NCBI GenBank assembly: GCA_032718865.1
Contig: JALUTQ010000005.1
Location: 434,001-498,000, forward strand
DNA: 64,000 nucleotides
Reading direction: 5' to 3'
From: Tilletia caries
Lineage: Eukaryota; Basidiomycota; Exobasidiomycetes; Tilletiales; Tilletiaceae
The notes beneath the pieces are model-generated. The model searched no databases and was not told the origin of the DNA. It saw nothing but the letters and a program-made list of their open reading frames with translations. Made by a program: the position numbers and the translations under genes. Numbering within the stretch: the stretch's first letter is position 1; each line of letters begins with the position of its first letter. Positions 30,431-41,584 of this stretch are shown here, piece by piece.

Positions 30431-32911
30431 CCGGTGGACCAGACTCTGGAGCTCGGCAGGGATCGTGATGGGAGGGAGGGCTGGCAAATCTGACGGGGCG
30501 CCACGGGACGGTCCGTCGGCCGGATTGTCCTGAGAAGTGACGCGAGCCGGTCTGACGACGATGTTGTGAAGGGACGCGAAGTGGAAGACGCGCTCGAGGC
30601 ACTCGTTTGCGGCCTCGTTCTGCACGCGGCCGTTACGGAAGCCGGCTTCGACGGCGGTGTTATCCACGTATACAAGCACAGGTCCGTCAGGTGTGCCGGA
30701 GGCGACCAGGTGGTGCAGGCCGAGCTCCGCGCCGACTGCCTCCGCCCACATGATGTCCCGTCCCCCCTCTCTCCACGATGAGTCGAGGGAGTATGCCGCA
30801 ACACAGCCAGCAAGGACCACGCCAGCACCAGAGCCGCAAGCGTCGGTGTATAGGCCGGGGTCGTGGAGACAGAGGTCGTTGGAAAATGAACGTGCGACGG
30901 GGGAGCGTGCAAGCTCCTCGCTCCACCACTCGAGGTCGCGGCGGACACGGGAAGGAGGCCGGAGAGTGGCCGAAGCAAATGAACGTCGAGCAGGGGCACG
31001 CCGGTCGGAGGAGCGGGCGTGCATGCGGAGGAAGTTGACCAGGCCGGTGAGGTACTGGCGGCCGTTGGGGACCACGTGGGTGGCGAACTGGAGCTTGCCA
31101 AGGAGAGACTCTGCCTCCTCTCGAGTGTGAGAGGGGCTTGCCCGCCAACTCCGGATCTTGTCGACCAAGCCAGCCCGTTTTCGATCGGGCAAGGAGATGA
31201 TGCGGTCGGGAATGCTGAATTCGACGCCGTAGTAGGTAAAGGATGGCCCAAATTGCTGCTCTTTCTCCTCTGACCACGGCACACCAAGTGGTGCGCAGAC
31301 GCGGTCCACGTCAGCGAAGGAGTAGGCCCAATCAGCGGGTCCCTCCAAGTCCCGTAGTGGGCGCCGGAAGTCCTCGCAAAGCTGATGCTCCCCGTCCGTC
31401 CAGTATATGGACCCCCCGCGTCGCGTGGGCTGGACTTTGGCGTAGAGTTGCAGGCGGGCATGGTTAAGCTGGGGAAGGTGTTGGCGCGGCACACGAAAGA
31501 AAAGAAAGTCGTCGACCCATTTGAGGACCGGACCGACTCCGTGAGCGCGGAGAACGTCCGCCAAGGCGTCGCCAACGACCCCCCAGGCGCCGGCGGAGGA
31601 GGAAATGCCGAATGCAAGGGCTTTGTCGACGTAGAAATTGCCGTCCCACTGCACCACTGCTGCTGGCCACTGCGCAGGGTGTAACGGAATGGTGCGATAG
31701 GCAGAGCGGACGTCTCTTGCCCCTGCTTGAGCGGTAATGGGAAGCTGCAGAACCTGATGGTTGAGAACGACGGGAAAATGAAAATGAACATGATTAGCCT
31801 CAATCTGGGCGGAATGCGCAGGAATGGGAGTATGGCACCCCAAATGAAGACCAGGTCCGGAAGAAGGAACACGGAAGCATGCAGGCAACTGCCAGGCACG
31901 GAATGAAATGCGCCACCCCGGAAGCACGCGTAGCACGAACCGACAGGGAGGACCACCGTGCTGGACCGCGTCGCAGCGGGGAAAATGATTGGGCCAGCCA
32001 AGCACCGAGCCAAGGCAAAGTGGAAGGCTGGAATGGGAATGAAATGGGAAACGGAGCAAGGTGCAACTCACTTGCCAAATGGCGACTGCGATGCCGGCCC
32101 ATGTGCATGGCCAGTTATCCGAATCGATCTGAGAGTTGATGGAAGGTTGGGTGGCGTCCTTGATGGGAAAGGACGCATCCTGAATGAATCTCCAGCCATC
32201 CGGGGGCTTCGGTGCGAGAGACACTGGAGAGGTTTGGAACGGACCACCAAGGTAGTGAGAGCACTCTTCTTGAGAGAAAGGCCCACAGTATCGGCCCGCT
32301 GCCAGTTCCTTCGTAATTTTGGCCATGACTGTGTTTGGGTCATTGGTGGCGGACTTGTGATTGTTTGGGATGAAGGTTCGAGTGATGAGGGGGAGACCGA
32401 CGTCAAAACCGTGTCGGATGCCGGGAACGATTGACGGAAATCGTTGTTCCAGCTTCCACTCTCGCAGGGCAGTTGCCCATCCGTCTGCGATGAGTGGTGT
32501 GGGACCCAGCTCCCGTCTAGGCTCGGTGGGGGGCGGTGGGGCACTGTTGGTGACCGTGACCTTGCCCGCCACACCAGGTGCATCGGTGGGGATTCTTGCA
32601 CCCCGAGCAACTGGATGTGTTGTAGTTGATACAGATTCGATCCCCGTTGTCCGCGAACTTGACTCCGTTGGTCCATGTGGGATCGGCCACCAGCGTGGGG
32701 GCTGAGCCGTCGATACGCTTGGCGGGCAGGCACCTGTTGACTTTGTGCTGCTGGGATGAACCGCAACGGAGACACGCGCTGAAGCTTCCCGAGCCGCGAG
32801 TCGAGTTGGAAGGACCGGCTCCCCCGGTCGAACGAAAATTGCTGGTCTTGTGAGGCCCCTGACTTCCTTGTCCCGCGCGTCCCTGGAGGATGATTGCCTC
32901 AAGCGCGGCAA
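30422..32911 (-). CDS. DIRS-order reverse transcriptase-RNase H
   Basis: Open frame of about 830 codons, overlapping ORF1 by up to 395 bp at its 5' end; the exact start is unknown and the first clear homology is near 32600. RT features: FIQDASFPIKDA, then DVRSAYRTIPLHPAQWP, ALAFGISSSAGAW and LKWVDDFLFFR (the YxDD box as VDD). RNase H: LYTDACGSGAGVVL, WAEAVGAELGL, VYVDNTAVEAG and NPADGPSRG. A phase-0 intron at 32071-31754 (318 bp, CAA|GTGAGT ... CAG|GTTCTG) interrupts it between WQ and VLQLP; since its length is a multiple of three the ORF also reads through. Confidence 0.8.
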   Translation of the reverse strand: MPRLRQSSSRDARDKEVRGLTRPAIFVRPGEPVLPTRLAAREASARVSVAVHPSSTKSTGACPPSVSTAQPPRWWPIPHGPTESSSRTTGIESVSTTTHPVARGARIPTDAPGVAGKVTVTNSAPPPPTEPRRELGPTPLIADGWATALREWKLEQRFPSIVPGIRHGFDVGLPLITRTFIPNNHKSATNDPNTVMAKITKELAAGRYCGPFSQEECSHYLGGPFQTSPVSLAPKPPDGWRFIQDASFPIKDATQPSINSQIDSDNWPCTWAGIAVAIWQVSCTLLRFPFHSHSSLPLCLGSVLGWPNHFPRCDAVQHGGPPCRFVLRVLPGWRISFRAWQLPACFRVPSSGPGLHLGCHTPIPAHSAQIEANHVHFHFPVVLNHQVLQLPITAQAGARDVRSAYRTIPLHPAQWPAAVVQWDGNFYVDKALAFGISSSAGAWGVVGDALADVLRAHGVGPVLKWVDDFLFFRVPRQHLPQLNHARLQLYAKVQPTRRGGSIYWTDGEHQLCEDFRRPLRDLEGPADWAYSFADVDRVCAPLGVPWSEEKEQQFGPSFTYYGVEFSIPDRIISLPDRKRAGLVDKIRSWRASPSHTREEAESLLGKLQFATHVVPNGRQYLTGLVNFLRMHARSSDRRAPARRSFASATLRPPSRVRRDLEWWSEELARSPVARSFSNDLCLHDPGLYTDACGSGAGVVLAGCVAAYSLDSSWREGGRDIMWAEAVGAELGLHHLVASGTPDGPVLVYVDNTAVEAGFRNGRVQNEAANECLERVFHFASLHNIVVRPARVTSQDNPADGPSRGAPSDLPALPPITIPAELQSLVHRIY
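31754..32071 (-). other. Intron in DIRS-order RT gene, copy 1
   Basis: 318 bp, donor GTGAGT and acceptor ACCATCAG. Removing it joins VAIWQ to VLQLPITAQAG, giving a standard RT block. It sits at the same protein position as the 738-bp intron of copy 2. Confidence 0.65.
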
Positions 32912-33896
32912 TCCGGGCCTCAGCTTTGGCCTTGTCCTCGGCGGCTGTCGCTACCCTGATGTCTTCGAGGGCGTCGCTCCCCAGCGCCTCGAGCTTGAAA
33001 TGACCCTTCTCGTGGCGCTTCTCCGACCATGTTGACCGCTGATGATCGTGCCATCGCATGGCGATGACCGCATTTTGCCGCCAAAGCGCCGTGTGAATGA
33101 GTTTGGCATTCAAGAGGATCATCGAATCCACCATGCGTCGTGACACGCCGGCGCGCAGAGCAACGTCAACCCACAGGCTGGCCGCATTGGCAAAGTCTTC
33201 TGGGGAGAGCCGATGATCGTCAATGAGGCTGTTGGGATGCCCTGTAGGCTTGAGTCCGCCGTCCAGCTGCATAAAGATTGCCTGACTGGTGCCGTCTCGG
33301 CGCTCCTTCGCGGCGAGGGCGCACCCCGCGTCCGTGAAGTACCACATTGGCACGTAGTTGAGGGCGCGAACTTGCTTGACGATACGATCCGCTGGCCATT
33401 TCTCGGCGTACGAGGTCGTGTTGACGCGACTCTCGTCCAAGTCTAGGCCGTCGTCCTCGTCCTCAGTACGATACTCGGGGGACAAGGCCCGATGAGGCGC
33501 GCTTGGGCGCGTTTTCTTTGCCTTGCGCGTGTCACCGTCCTCCTGCGCGCGACGCTTCCCGTTTTGCTTGGGCGTTGAAGTAGGAGGCGCCGATCCGCTG
33601 CGTTGGCCGGCGGTCGGGGTTGCTGGAACCCCCGTCGCGGTAGTGGGGCCCGCGTGTGCTGGAGGGGTGTTGGAGCCAGGCGTGGGCTGGATCGCCTTCT
33701 CCATCCACTCGACAGCCTTGCCAATCGAGTGTCCCGCCGTGATCAAAGCTCGGGCTGCTGCCGCCGCCGCTGGGTTGGCTTTGGTAAGGTTGGCGAGGCG
33801 TTCGACATCCGTGGGCTGTCCGGGGGGGCCAGAAGCAGGCTCTGACGCGGAACGCACGGACGTGGCACGAGCAACGGTTGATGGCACGACTGACAT
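32517..33896 (-). CDS. DIRS-order ORF1, Gag-like zinc-finger protein
   Basis: 459 residues from the ATG at 33896. The N-terminal half is Ala/Pro-rich, followed by a basic patch (KQNGKRRAQEDG). A globular middle (ADRIVKQVRALNYVPMWYFT) comes next. The C-terminal Cys/His array ICINYNTSSCSGCKNPHRC then CTWCGGQGHGHQQC is of the type seen in DIRS/Ngaro Gag proteins. The stop lies within the overlap with the RT frame. Confidence 0.75.
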   Translation of the reverse strand: MSVVPSTVARATSVRSASEPASGPPGQPTDVERLANLTKANPAAAAAARALITAGHSIGKAVEWMEKAIQPTPGSNTPPAHAGPTTATGVPATPTAGQRSGSAPPTSTPKQNGKRRAQEDGDTRKAKKTRPSAPHRALSPEYRTEDEDDGLDLDESRVNTTSYAEKWPADRIVKQVRALNYVPMWYFTDAGCALAAKERRDGTSQAIFMQLDGGLKPTGHPNSLIDDHRLSPEDFANAASLWVDVALRAGVSRRMVDSMILLNAKLIHTALWRQNAVIAMRWHDHQRSTWSEKRHEKGHFKLEALGSDALEDIRVATAAEDKAKAEARIAALEAIILQGRAGQGSQGPHKTSNFRSTGGAGPSNSTRGSGSFSACLRCGSSQQHKVNRCLPAKRIDGSAPTLVADPTWTNGVKFADNGDRICINYNTSSCSGCKNPHRCTWCGGQGHGHQQCPTAPHRA

Positions 33897-34243
33897 TGCT
33901 TTATGAAAAAGAAGAATGGGGGAATGAGGAGAGAATGCGAGTGCTGATTGTTGGGGGAAGACGAGACGCGTTGTGGTGGAGAGAAAGACTCTCCTCAACG
34001 CGTCGCGCTCTTCCGTTGGGCAAGAGACTGGCCGATTTCGTTCCACGAGGTTCCAGCTGTCCCGGCCGACACGGACAGGGGGGAGGAGAGGAAAATGGGG
34101 AACTTCACTTCAGAGAAAACGAGTGGCGGATTTAGCAAAAGGTATTTCAGAGGCTGATGCTTTGCTCACTCATATCTGTCCTATATTTGAAGCCATGTCC
34201 ACATAAGTAAACATATCGCACATCGCAACGAGCCTCCATCTGT

Positions 34244-34266
34244 TGTGCTATATTTGAAGTCAGCCA
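34244..34266 (-). repeat. Right terminal inverted repeat, DIRS-order copy 1
   Basis: Exact 23-bp reverse complement of 29430-29452. Just outside lies GGGTCATCCTGTGAAATTTCTCG, partial relatives of which occur left of the element at 29178-29198 and 29366-29377. Confidence 0.75.
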
Positions 34267-34420
34267 TTGGGTCATCCTGTGAAATTTCTCGAGTACGGAA
34301 GGAATACGCTCGGACTGCTCACATGAGACGTCGGGACAATCCCAACAAGGACAAGGACGACGTCGAGCAGCTCACCCATCTGGCATACATACGGACACGG
34401 ATACGACGCAGAGCAGAACG

Positions 34421-37400
34421 ATGGCTTCTCTGCGGAACAACCAGGCCGTTGCGGGTCTCATCGAGAAGGTGCGTCTCTCTGCCGGGCTCGGCGCTCTCCA
34501 GCTGTTCCCTTGCACTCACTCTCCGGCTCCCCCTTGTTCGTGCCGTCCAGATGGGATCCCAGGACCCCGACTTCCGATACATGGCCCTCAACGATGTCAT
34601 CAACGAATGCAGGCACGAGCCGTACATGCCCCTCACAGAAGCAACAGAGTCACAGCTCGTCAACAGCGTGCTCGCGATGGTCACAGACACCAACTCCGAG
34701 GTCAAGAACATCTCCATCAAGGCCCTCGCCGCTCTCACCCGAAGGGTACGCGACAAACAGGTCCAGACCATGATCGAGCGTCTGGTCGAGACGATCAATG
34801 CGAAGGAGGAAGAATCGCGCGACATCGCCTCTCTCGGCCTCAAGACGCTCACCGCAGAGGTCAGAGCCGACACCGCACTGCCCAACGTCTTCTGCACGCG
34901 CATCGTCCCCAAGCTGCTGGCCTACGTCAGAGATGCAAACTCGAGCCAGGAGCTCATCATCGACTCTCTCGACATCATCTCCGAAATCATCTCGCGGTTC
35001 CCAAATCACTTTGCGTCCAATGCAAACTTGCAGGTTCAGATCCTCCAATCCTCTCTCCCGTACCTCAGACACAGTCGCCCAGCTGTCCGCAAGCGCGCTC
35101 TTGCCGTACTAGGTCAGTCTAACATCTCTGCTATTCGTACCACGCACCAAATGCTCATCCTGAATTTCCCTCCCTCCTGGTTGCAGGCGCGCTGGGGCCC
35201 AACTGCGCATCGGAGGTATTCACACAGCTCGCAAAGGACGTCTCCGACGACCTGGACCACCCTTCTCCTGAAGTCAATCGCACTGTTATTCAACTCATCA
35301 ACACTCTTGCGCGCACAAGCCCGCGCCGTCTCGGCCGCAGACTACCTCAGTTCATGCCTCGCATCATCAGCAAGGCCGGCATCGACGACGACGAGCTGCG
35401 GGAAGTCGTCCTCCAAGCGTTGGAGACCATCTTCCTCCGCTGTCCTGCTGAGGTCACTCCCTTCGTGAACCAGATCGTGGCAAGCTCCATCACTTTGCTC
35501 AAGCACGACCCCAACTACGCAGTCGACGACGAAGACGACGAAGATGCTGACCGGATGGACGAGGACAATGCTGCGGACGAAGACGGTGAGGAGGATGAGG
35601 AGGACGACGACGAGCTCGGGGATGACTACTCGGATGACGAAGACCTTTCGTGGAAGGTTCGTCGGACCGCCGCCAAAGTGCTTGCGGCCGCCGTGACGAC
35701 CCGGTCCGAGCTCTTGCTCTCCTTCTCCCAAACCATCGCCCCCGCCCTCGTTGCACGCTTCTCGGAGCGCGAGGAAAGCGTCCGGGTGGAGATTCTGCAG
35801 ACGTTTGTCAGTCTGCTTAAGCAGATTGAATTCTTTGGCGGGGCTGCGCAGGCTTCGGAGATGCCGACGTCCCATGGGGTCCTCAAGCGAAAGCTGCAGG
35901 ATCTGAACGCTGATGGTGACAGTTCGTGAGTATCCTTGATCATCCAACGCGTCGTTCGCCCCTTTTTTTTGAGTCTCACTCACACTTCTTGACCTGCAAT
36001 GCGATAATAAGGGTCACTGGTCAGTTGGCAGCTCTAGTTCCGAGCATCTGGAAGAAGCTCTCCAAAGAACTCGTCTCCAAGTCACTCAGCACCCGCGCCA
36101 GCGCCTTCGCCGTCGTCCGCGAGCTCGTCCTCGTCCTCGACGGCGGTCTCGACGCCCAAGTCCCCTCCCTCGTCCGGCAGATGGAGCGCACCCTCCGAAC
36201 GACGGACGTCAGCAATGGGCCCTCGGCCAGTCTCAAAGGCGACATTGTCAGCTTCATCCGCCTCCTCTTCTCTACGCACCCCCCGCGCGTATTCGAGCAG
36301 CACCTGGACAGCCTTGTGCCCATCCTGATTTCCTCCATTGACGACCGTCCGCATCGGATCACGATCGAAGGTCTTTCGGCCTGTGCCGAGCTCGTGCGCG
36401 TCTGTCGACCTATTCAACGTACGGCCGCGTCCCCACGGACGAAGAGTGCGGCCTACAAGCCGTACATTGTCAACATCTTTGACGCGGTATCGGCCCGGAT
36501 TGCGAAGCACGGGACGGACCAGGACATCCGTGCGCGCGGGATCGGGTGCGTGGGTGCCATCCTGGCGCATGCAGGGGATGAGATGGACGACCGGAAGGAG
36601 GCGGCGTGTGGCGTCTTGCTGGACGCGCTGGGCAATGAGGTTACGCGGTTGGCTGCAGTTAAGGCCATTACGCAGGTGGCGGCGTCGCCCGTGTGTGTCG
36701 GGGCGCAGTTTGAGAGTCTGGTGATCCGGTCGATCCCGGAGGTGGCACAGTTGTTGCGGAAGAGTAATCGGCAGTTGAAGATTACTTCGTTTGAATGCTT
36801 GGGCGAGATTCTGACGCGGTATGTATTATTCTCTCTCCTTTTGACCCATCGCTTTTTTCTAGAATTGAAGCTGACCAAGGTTTGGGGATTTCAATGGAGC
36901 AGGGCGCATCTGGATCAGGCCACCATCGATACCGTCGTTACCGAGATCGAGCCCTTGCTGAGCAACGACGCCGAAGTCAGCACGAATGTCCGCCCACAGA
37001 CCCTCCGGACCATCTCTCTCCTGTTGAACAACAACCCTTCGGCGGTGTCCGAGATCCGGAGCCGGATCGAGCCCCACCTGCTATACATCTTGCAGTCTTC
37101 GCTCATGCAAGGTGCCGCGCTGGATGCGGAGCTACAGGTGTTTGCGGCCATCGTGCGCGCGGACGCCTCGGTAGCGGACGAGGTCATTGCCGACTTGCTC
37201 AGGGTGGTGGAGCACGGCAAGAGTCGGCGCGCGGGCACGCATCTTTACCTCGCTGTCTCGCGCTGCATTGGGGCTGTGGTGCAGACGGCCCCGCAGAGCG
37301 CGGAGAAGGTCGTTGTGAAAGTCAGTGCGGACCTGGCGAAGGTGGCGAAGCTGAGCGATCTGGATGTGTACTTCGATCTGCACACCCTTGGCGAGCTCGG

Positions 37401-39002
37401 TCGGTTCCGGTCGTTTGGCGCGGGAGACGCGCTGGTGAAGAACGTGTTGGCGCTGTACGAGTCTTCGTCGGAGGAGGTCAAAGGTGCGGCTGCGTTTGCG
37501 TTGGGGAACATGGCTGTCGGCAGCTTGGACGAGCTGTTGCCGATCATCGAGCAGCATGTGACTGCGGATGCGTCGGAGAGCGGGACTGCGACGAGCAGCA
37601 CGCGAGTGCTCTCGCTGCATGCGCTGAAGGAGCTCATTGGTCATGCGTCGGCGGAACAGTTGGGTCCTGTCGCTGCGCGCGTGTGGGCTCCGCTCTTCGC
37701 GGCGTGCGAGACGAAGGACGAGGCGACGAGGAATATCGGGGCGGAGTGTTTGGCGCGGTTGACGCTGAGTGATCCGGGCACGTACCTGGTCCAGTTGCAG
37801 GCGGCGCTTGCTTCGCCCTCGGCTGCGATTCGGGCTGCGGTCATCACGGCGCTCCGGTTCATGCTGACGGACAACTCTGGCGGGTCTTCCTCGGCTTCGG
37901 CTGCGGGGTCAAGGGGAGGTCAGAGCAGTACCAACAGCAACAGCAACAGCAACAGCAACGGTGGATCGACTGGCAAGCTGGACGAAGCGCTGGCTCCCCT
38001 GATGATCCCCTTCCTGAGTCTGCTCAAGGACGTCGACTTGGATGTCCGCCGACACGCACTTTTCGCGCTGAATGCGGCTGCGCATAATAAGCCGCAGTTG
38101 ATCCGGGATCTGCTGCCGACGGTGGTGCCGCTGTTGTATGCGGAGACGCACCCGAAGCCGGAGTTGTTGAGGAAGGTTACTATGGGGCCTTTCACGATTA
38201 CTACGGATGATGGATTGGATCTCAGGAAGGTGAGTCTCGTCTTGCTTCAGTCTTTTGTCTTGTCTTTGAGCATCCTTGGGCTAATATCTTCTTGTTCGGG
38301 ACCGTTCCCAGAATGCGTTTGAGACGATGTACACGCTACTTGATACGTGCTCGAGCCGGCTCAATCTGTTTGATTGTGAGTGTGTCCTGCTGGGAGTAAT
38401 CCTCCCATGCACATTTCGGCTCCAACTGACCGTTGTTTCTTTTATTTATGACAGACATGAGTCGGGTGATCGCGGGTCTGGGAGACGACGACGGGATCAA
38501 GGTACTTTCGTCGCTCATGCTCTTGCGTCTCGCTGCCATTGCACCCGTCCAAGTCGCTCAACGTGAGTGACCTGATTCTTGCGTTTGCATGACTTGTTCC
38601 CTAAGAATCAACCCTCCGCTCACTCTACTCCCTTTTCTGCACGCACAGGCCTGGACGAAATTGCGGAACCCATTTCCGCGGCGCTCAAGGTGAAGCTGAA
38701 GGATTCTGCCACAAAGCAGGAGGTCGACCGTGCTGCTGAGCTGCAGAGGGCGATCTTCCGGGTGTTGTTGGCGCTCGAGAAGCTGAACACGACGTGTGAG
38801 TTCACCGATCCCTCGCGCAAGCAAAGAAAACTGGGAAAAGAATGCTCAACTATCCTTCTTCCGGCCGGAGGGACACACAGCGCAAATATTCGCGCAGCTG
38901 GTGAAGGAGGTGCGAAAGAGCGATCGTGGGGCGGTGTTGGAGGAGTTGGAGCGACATGCGAGTCAGGATGGGAGATTGGCGGATGCGATGGACTTGGCTT
39001 GA
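34421..39002 (+). CDS. CAND1: CAND1/TIP120 cullin-associated NEDD8-dissociated protein
   Basis: Long HEAT-repeat protein of about 1250 residues that binds un-neddylated cullin-Rbx1 and acts as exchange factor for SCF substrate receptors. The N-terminus MASLRNNQAVAGLIEK joins MGSQDPDFRYMALNDVINE, like CAND1. An acidic stretch (about 35520-35640: EDDEDADRMDEDN...DDYSDDEDLSWKVRRTAAK) matches the position and wording of the CAND1 acidic loop. Exons: 34421-34468, 34551-35112, 35187-35925, 36012-36818, 36903-38229, 38312-38375, 38455-38562, 38649 to about 38793, and a last exon ending at the stop 39000-39002 (its first junction is uncertain). An AACAGC hexamer run at about 37930-37962 encodes an Asn/Ser tract. 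A DIRS-order element ends 154 bp upstream. Confidence 0.92.
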
Positions 39003-39438
39003 TGGGCTCATCCGACTTCGCACCGAGCCTTCCCTTCATGAGCACGGGGCCGACAGACTGTCTAGAAGGCGGGCAGCTGCCGCCCCCAGCAACAACGAAT
39101 CGATGTTTCCCCCTTTGCACTTGCTTCTCCATGATTCTCCAGTCAGTGCCAGCAACCAGCATGTAGGCTGTTGAGACCCTGTGAGACTCGGTGTTGTGAA
39201 TGACCGATCGATTGCGAAGAACGGGGGGGTGAGTGGGAAGCCACGTGGCGGGAGTATGTGGGTGAACGGGTGCACCGCTGGCGGAAGGCGGAAGGATCTG
39301 TATGTCCCACTCACTCGCACTTGGACGGACAGCATCCAACGCGACCCACTCAGCGAACACCGATCTCGCCCTCCCTCCGCCGCTCGCCCGCACTCCCCCA
39401 TCTCTCTCTCTCCCCCGTCAGCAGCAGCAGCAGCCAGA
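39003..39438. other. Intergenic, CAND1 3' to septin 5'
   Basis: No gene seen. The last 100 bases before the septin ATG are pyrimidine-rich and end in a CAG repeat, in line with a leader. Confidence 0.4.
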
Positions 39439-41027
39439 ATGGAATCTCGTCGCAGGTCAGTCTCTCCGCTCGCTCGCTTCCTGTACAACGTCCGCTGATC
39501 CCTTCCCTATGCCTCTCGATGATGAACAGGGCTATGAAGAAGGGTGTCTCCTTCTGCCTCATGGTAGTAGGCGCATCAGGAACAGGTACGTTGTCTCTCC
39601 TCGCAACTGCAAAGGCTGCCTCCATCCGTGTGCTGACTTGTTGCTTCCTTCCTCTCTGTGCTGTCCAGGCAAGACGACCTTTGTGAACACTCTGTGAGCA
39701 TACATGCACACCCTGTCCTTTGCGACAGCAGGGCAGCCGCACGCGCGCCCAGCAATGCACTCGCATTTGCTGCTGCTCTAAGGGACCATCGCTTGCTGAC
39801 CGTGATCCCTTCTCTTCTGGTCCACTTCTCCAGCTGCGAGTCCGAGGTCATCGGGCACAAGATTGCAGACAACCCGGACACCGCACACATTGAGGAGGGC
39901 ATCCGCATCAAGGTGCGTTCATCCCCTTCGTACTCAGTGGAATCAACCATTTGCGCTGCAGAGGAGTACTTACATTCTTCTCTTCGCATTCAAATTCACA
40001 GCCGGTCAACGTCGAGCTTGAGGAGGACGGTATGCGCATCGGCCTGACCATCGTCGACACTCCCGGCTTTGGCGAGAACATTGACAACGAGTACGCGTTC
40101 CAGGAGATTGTTGACTTCCTCGAGCGCCAGTACGACGACATTCTCGCCGAGGAGAGCCGAATCAAGCGTACCGCCCGTTACCGCGACAACCGCGTGCACG
40201 CCCTCCTCTACTTCATCACCCCCACCGGACACTCCCTTCGCGAGATGGACATCGAGCTCATGCGCCGTCTGAGCCCGCGTGTGAACGTGATCCCCGTCAT
40301 CGGCAAGGCCGACACCATGACCTACGCAGAGCGCCAAGCCTTCAAGAAGCGCATTGTCGAGGACATTGAATTTTACGGTATCCCCGTCTACAACTTCCCT
40401 TACGACGTCGAGGAGGACGACGAGGAGACCATTGCGGACAACTCCGAGCTTCGCAGTCTCATGCCCTTTGCCATTGTCGGCTCCGAGGAGGAGGTCGTCA
40501 TCAACGGACAGCCTGTCCGTGCGCGCCGGTACCCGTGGGGTGTCGTCGAGGTTGACAACCCCAAGCACTCCGACTTTGCACGACTTCGCAGTGCCCTGCT
40601 GAACACTCACCTGACCGACCTCAAGGAGATCACAGATGACTTCCTGTATGAGAACTACCGTACCGAGAGTGAGTTTCCGGCGCCCGCGCATAACCCCTGC
40701 CTAGATTTCCTGAATCCTGATCCCCTAATCGCTCATCCCCTCCCTCTCCTCTTCCTCTTTCCTTTCTTCCTTTCTTCCATCCTCCTTCCAGAGCTCTCCC
40801 GCACCGTGCACCCCGACTACGCCGACACCGCCATCCCCGGCGACGAGCTCGCCAACCAGTCTGTGCGCCTCAAGGAGGAGCAGCTCCGACGCGAAGAGGA
40901 CAAGCTCCGGGAGATCGAGCTCAAGGTGCAGCGCGAGATCCAGGAGAAGCGACAAGAATTGCAGGCGAAGGAGGAGAGTCTGCGCAACCTGGAGACTCGT
41001 CTGGCTGCGCAAAACTCGACGGACTGA
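39439..41027 (+). CDS. CDC11: Septin, Cdc11-like
   Basis: GTP-binding cytoskeletal protein that builds septin filaments at the bud neck or septum. Exons 39439-39455, 39530-39585, 39669-39693, 39834-39912, 40002-40668 and 40792-41027 give exactly 360 codons. Visible: short basic N-terminus (RRAMKKG), P-loop GASGTGKTTF, switch DTPGFGENID, G4 GKAD, septin-unique PFAIVGSEEE with RRYPWG, and the C-terminal coiled coil LKEEQLRREEDKLREIELK. The wording YNFPYDVEED, LRSLMPFAIVGS and HLTDLKEITDDFLYENYRTE is closest to Cdc11, but group assignment is from memory. The first exon of 17 nt is very short; the start is the only ATG that leads in frame into the P-loop. Confidence 0.88.
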
Positions 41028-41584
41028 AAGCTCCAATTGCGCTGCCAGGGGAGGAGGTCTTCTATCTGGGGGAGAAGGAGTGGGGATCATTTCTGTTTAC
41101 GCCGCCTCCAGACTTTCCCCGAAACTCCTCGGTATCTTTCATGCTTCTGCTGGTGTACAATCTCTACCCCCACTCTCCCCCTTCCCACCCCCCAATCTCC
41201 CCGCTGATGTCCCTGACGCCTCTCCTTGTTTCGCTTCTCCTCTCTTCCTCTGTTCTCCCTCCTGTGTCTCTTCCTCTTCATTTCTCTTAACCGTTCTTGC
41301 CCCCAGAATCTACATCGGCGCAACCTTTTCTTCTCTCCCCCCTCTCCCCAATCGTTCAGCTTGTTCCTCCCGGATCTTAACCAGTGGGACATATACACAA
41401 CTTTCCGAAAAAACGGACAGCTTCCCTTCCGTCCAGAACAGAAATGTCCCGTCCGATGAAAGTGCGTTCCTGGGCTGGCGCCTCGGAGCGCTGGGGCTCC
41501 GTCTGGCTTGGTATATACAGAGTCCCTTAGTCTTGCGTCCCCAAAGCAAAGGGGCTTGGGTCTCTTCTTGGAGAAGCTGCCGTC
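41028..41584. other. Convergent 3' intergenic region
   Basis: Between the ends of septin (+) and MDM10 (-). Pyrimidine-rich, no gene or RNA recognised. Confidence 0.4.

Larger units (their letters stand above)
29430..34266 (-). mobile_element. DIRS-order (tyrosine recombinase) retrotransposon, copy 1, degenerate
   Basis: Minus-strand order: Gag-like ORF1, RT plus RNase H, then a tyrosine-recombinase fragment. The ends share an exact 23-bp inverted repeat (29430-29452 and 34244-34266; core GACTTCAAATATAGCACA). A degenerate extra copy (CTATATTTGAAGCC) lies at about 34175-34190. The recombinase lacks its catalytic half, so the copy is inactive. It ends 154 bp upstream of the CAND1 start codon. 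No methyltransferase domain is visible. Inverted termini favour DIRS over Ngaro. Confidence 0.75.
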
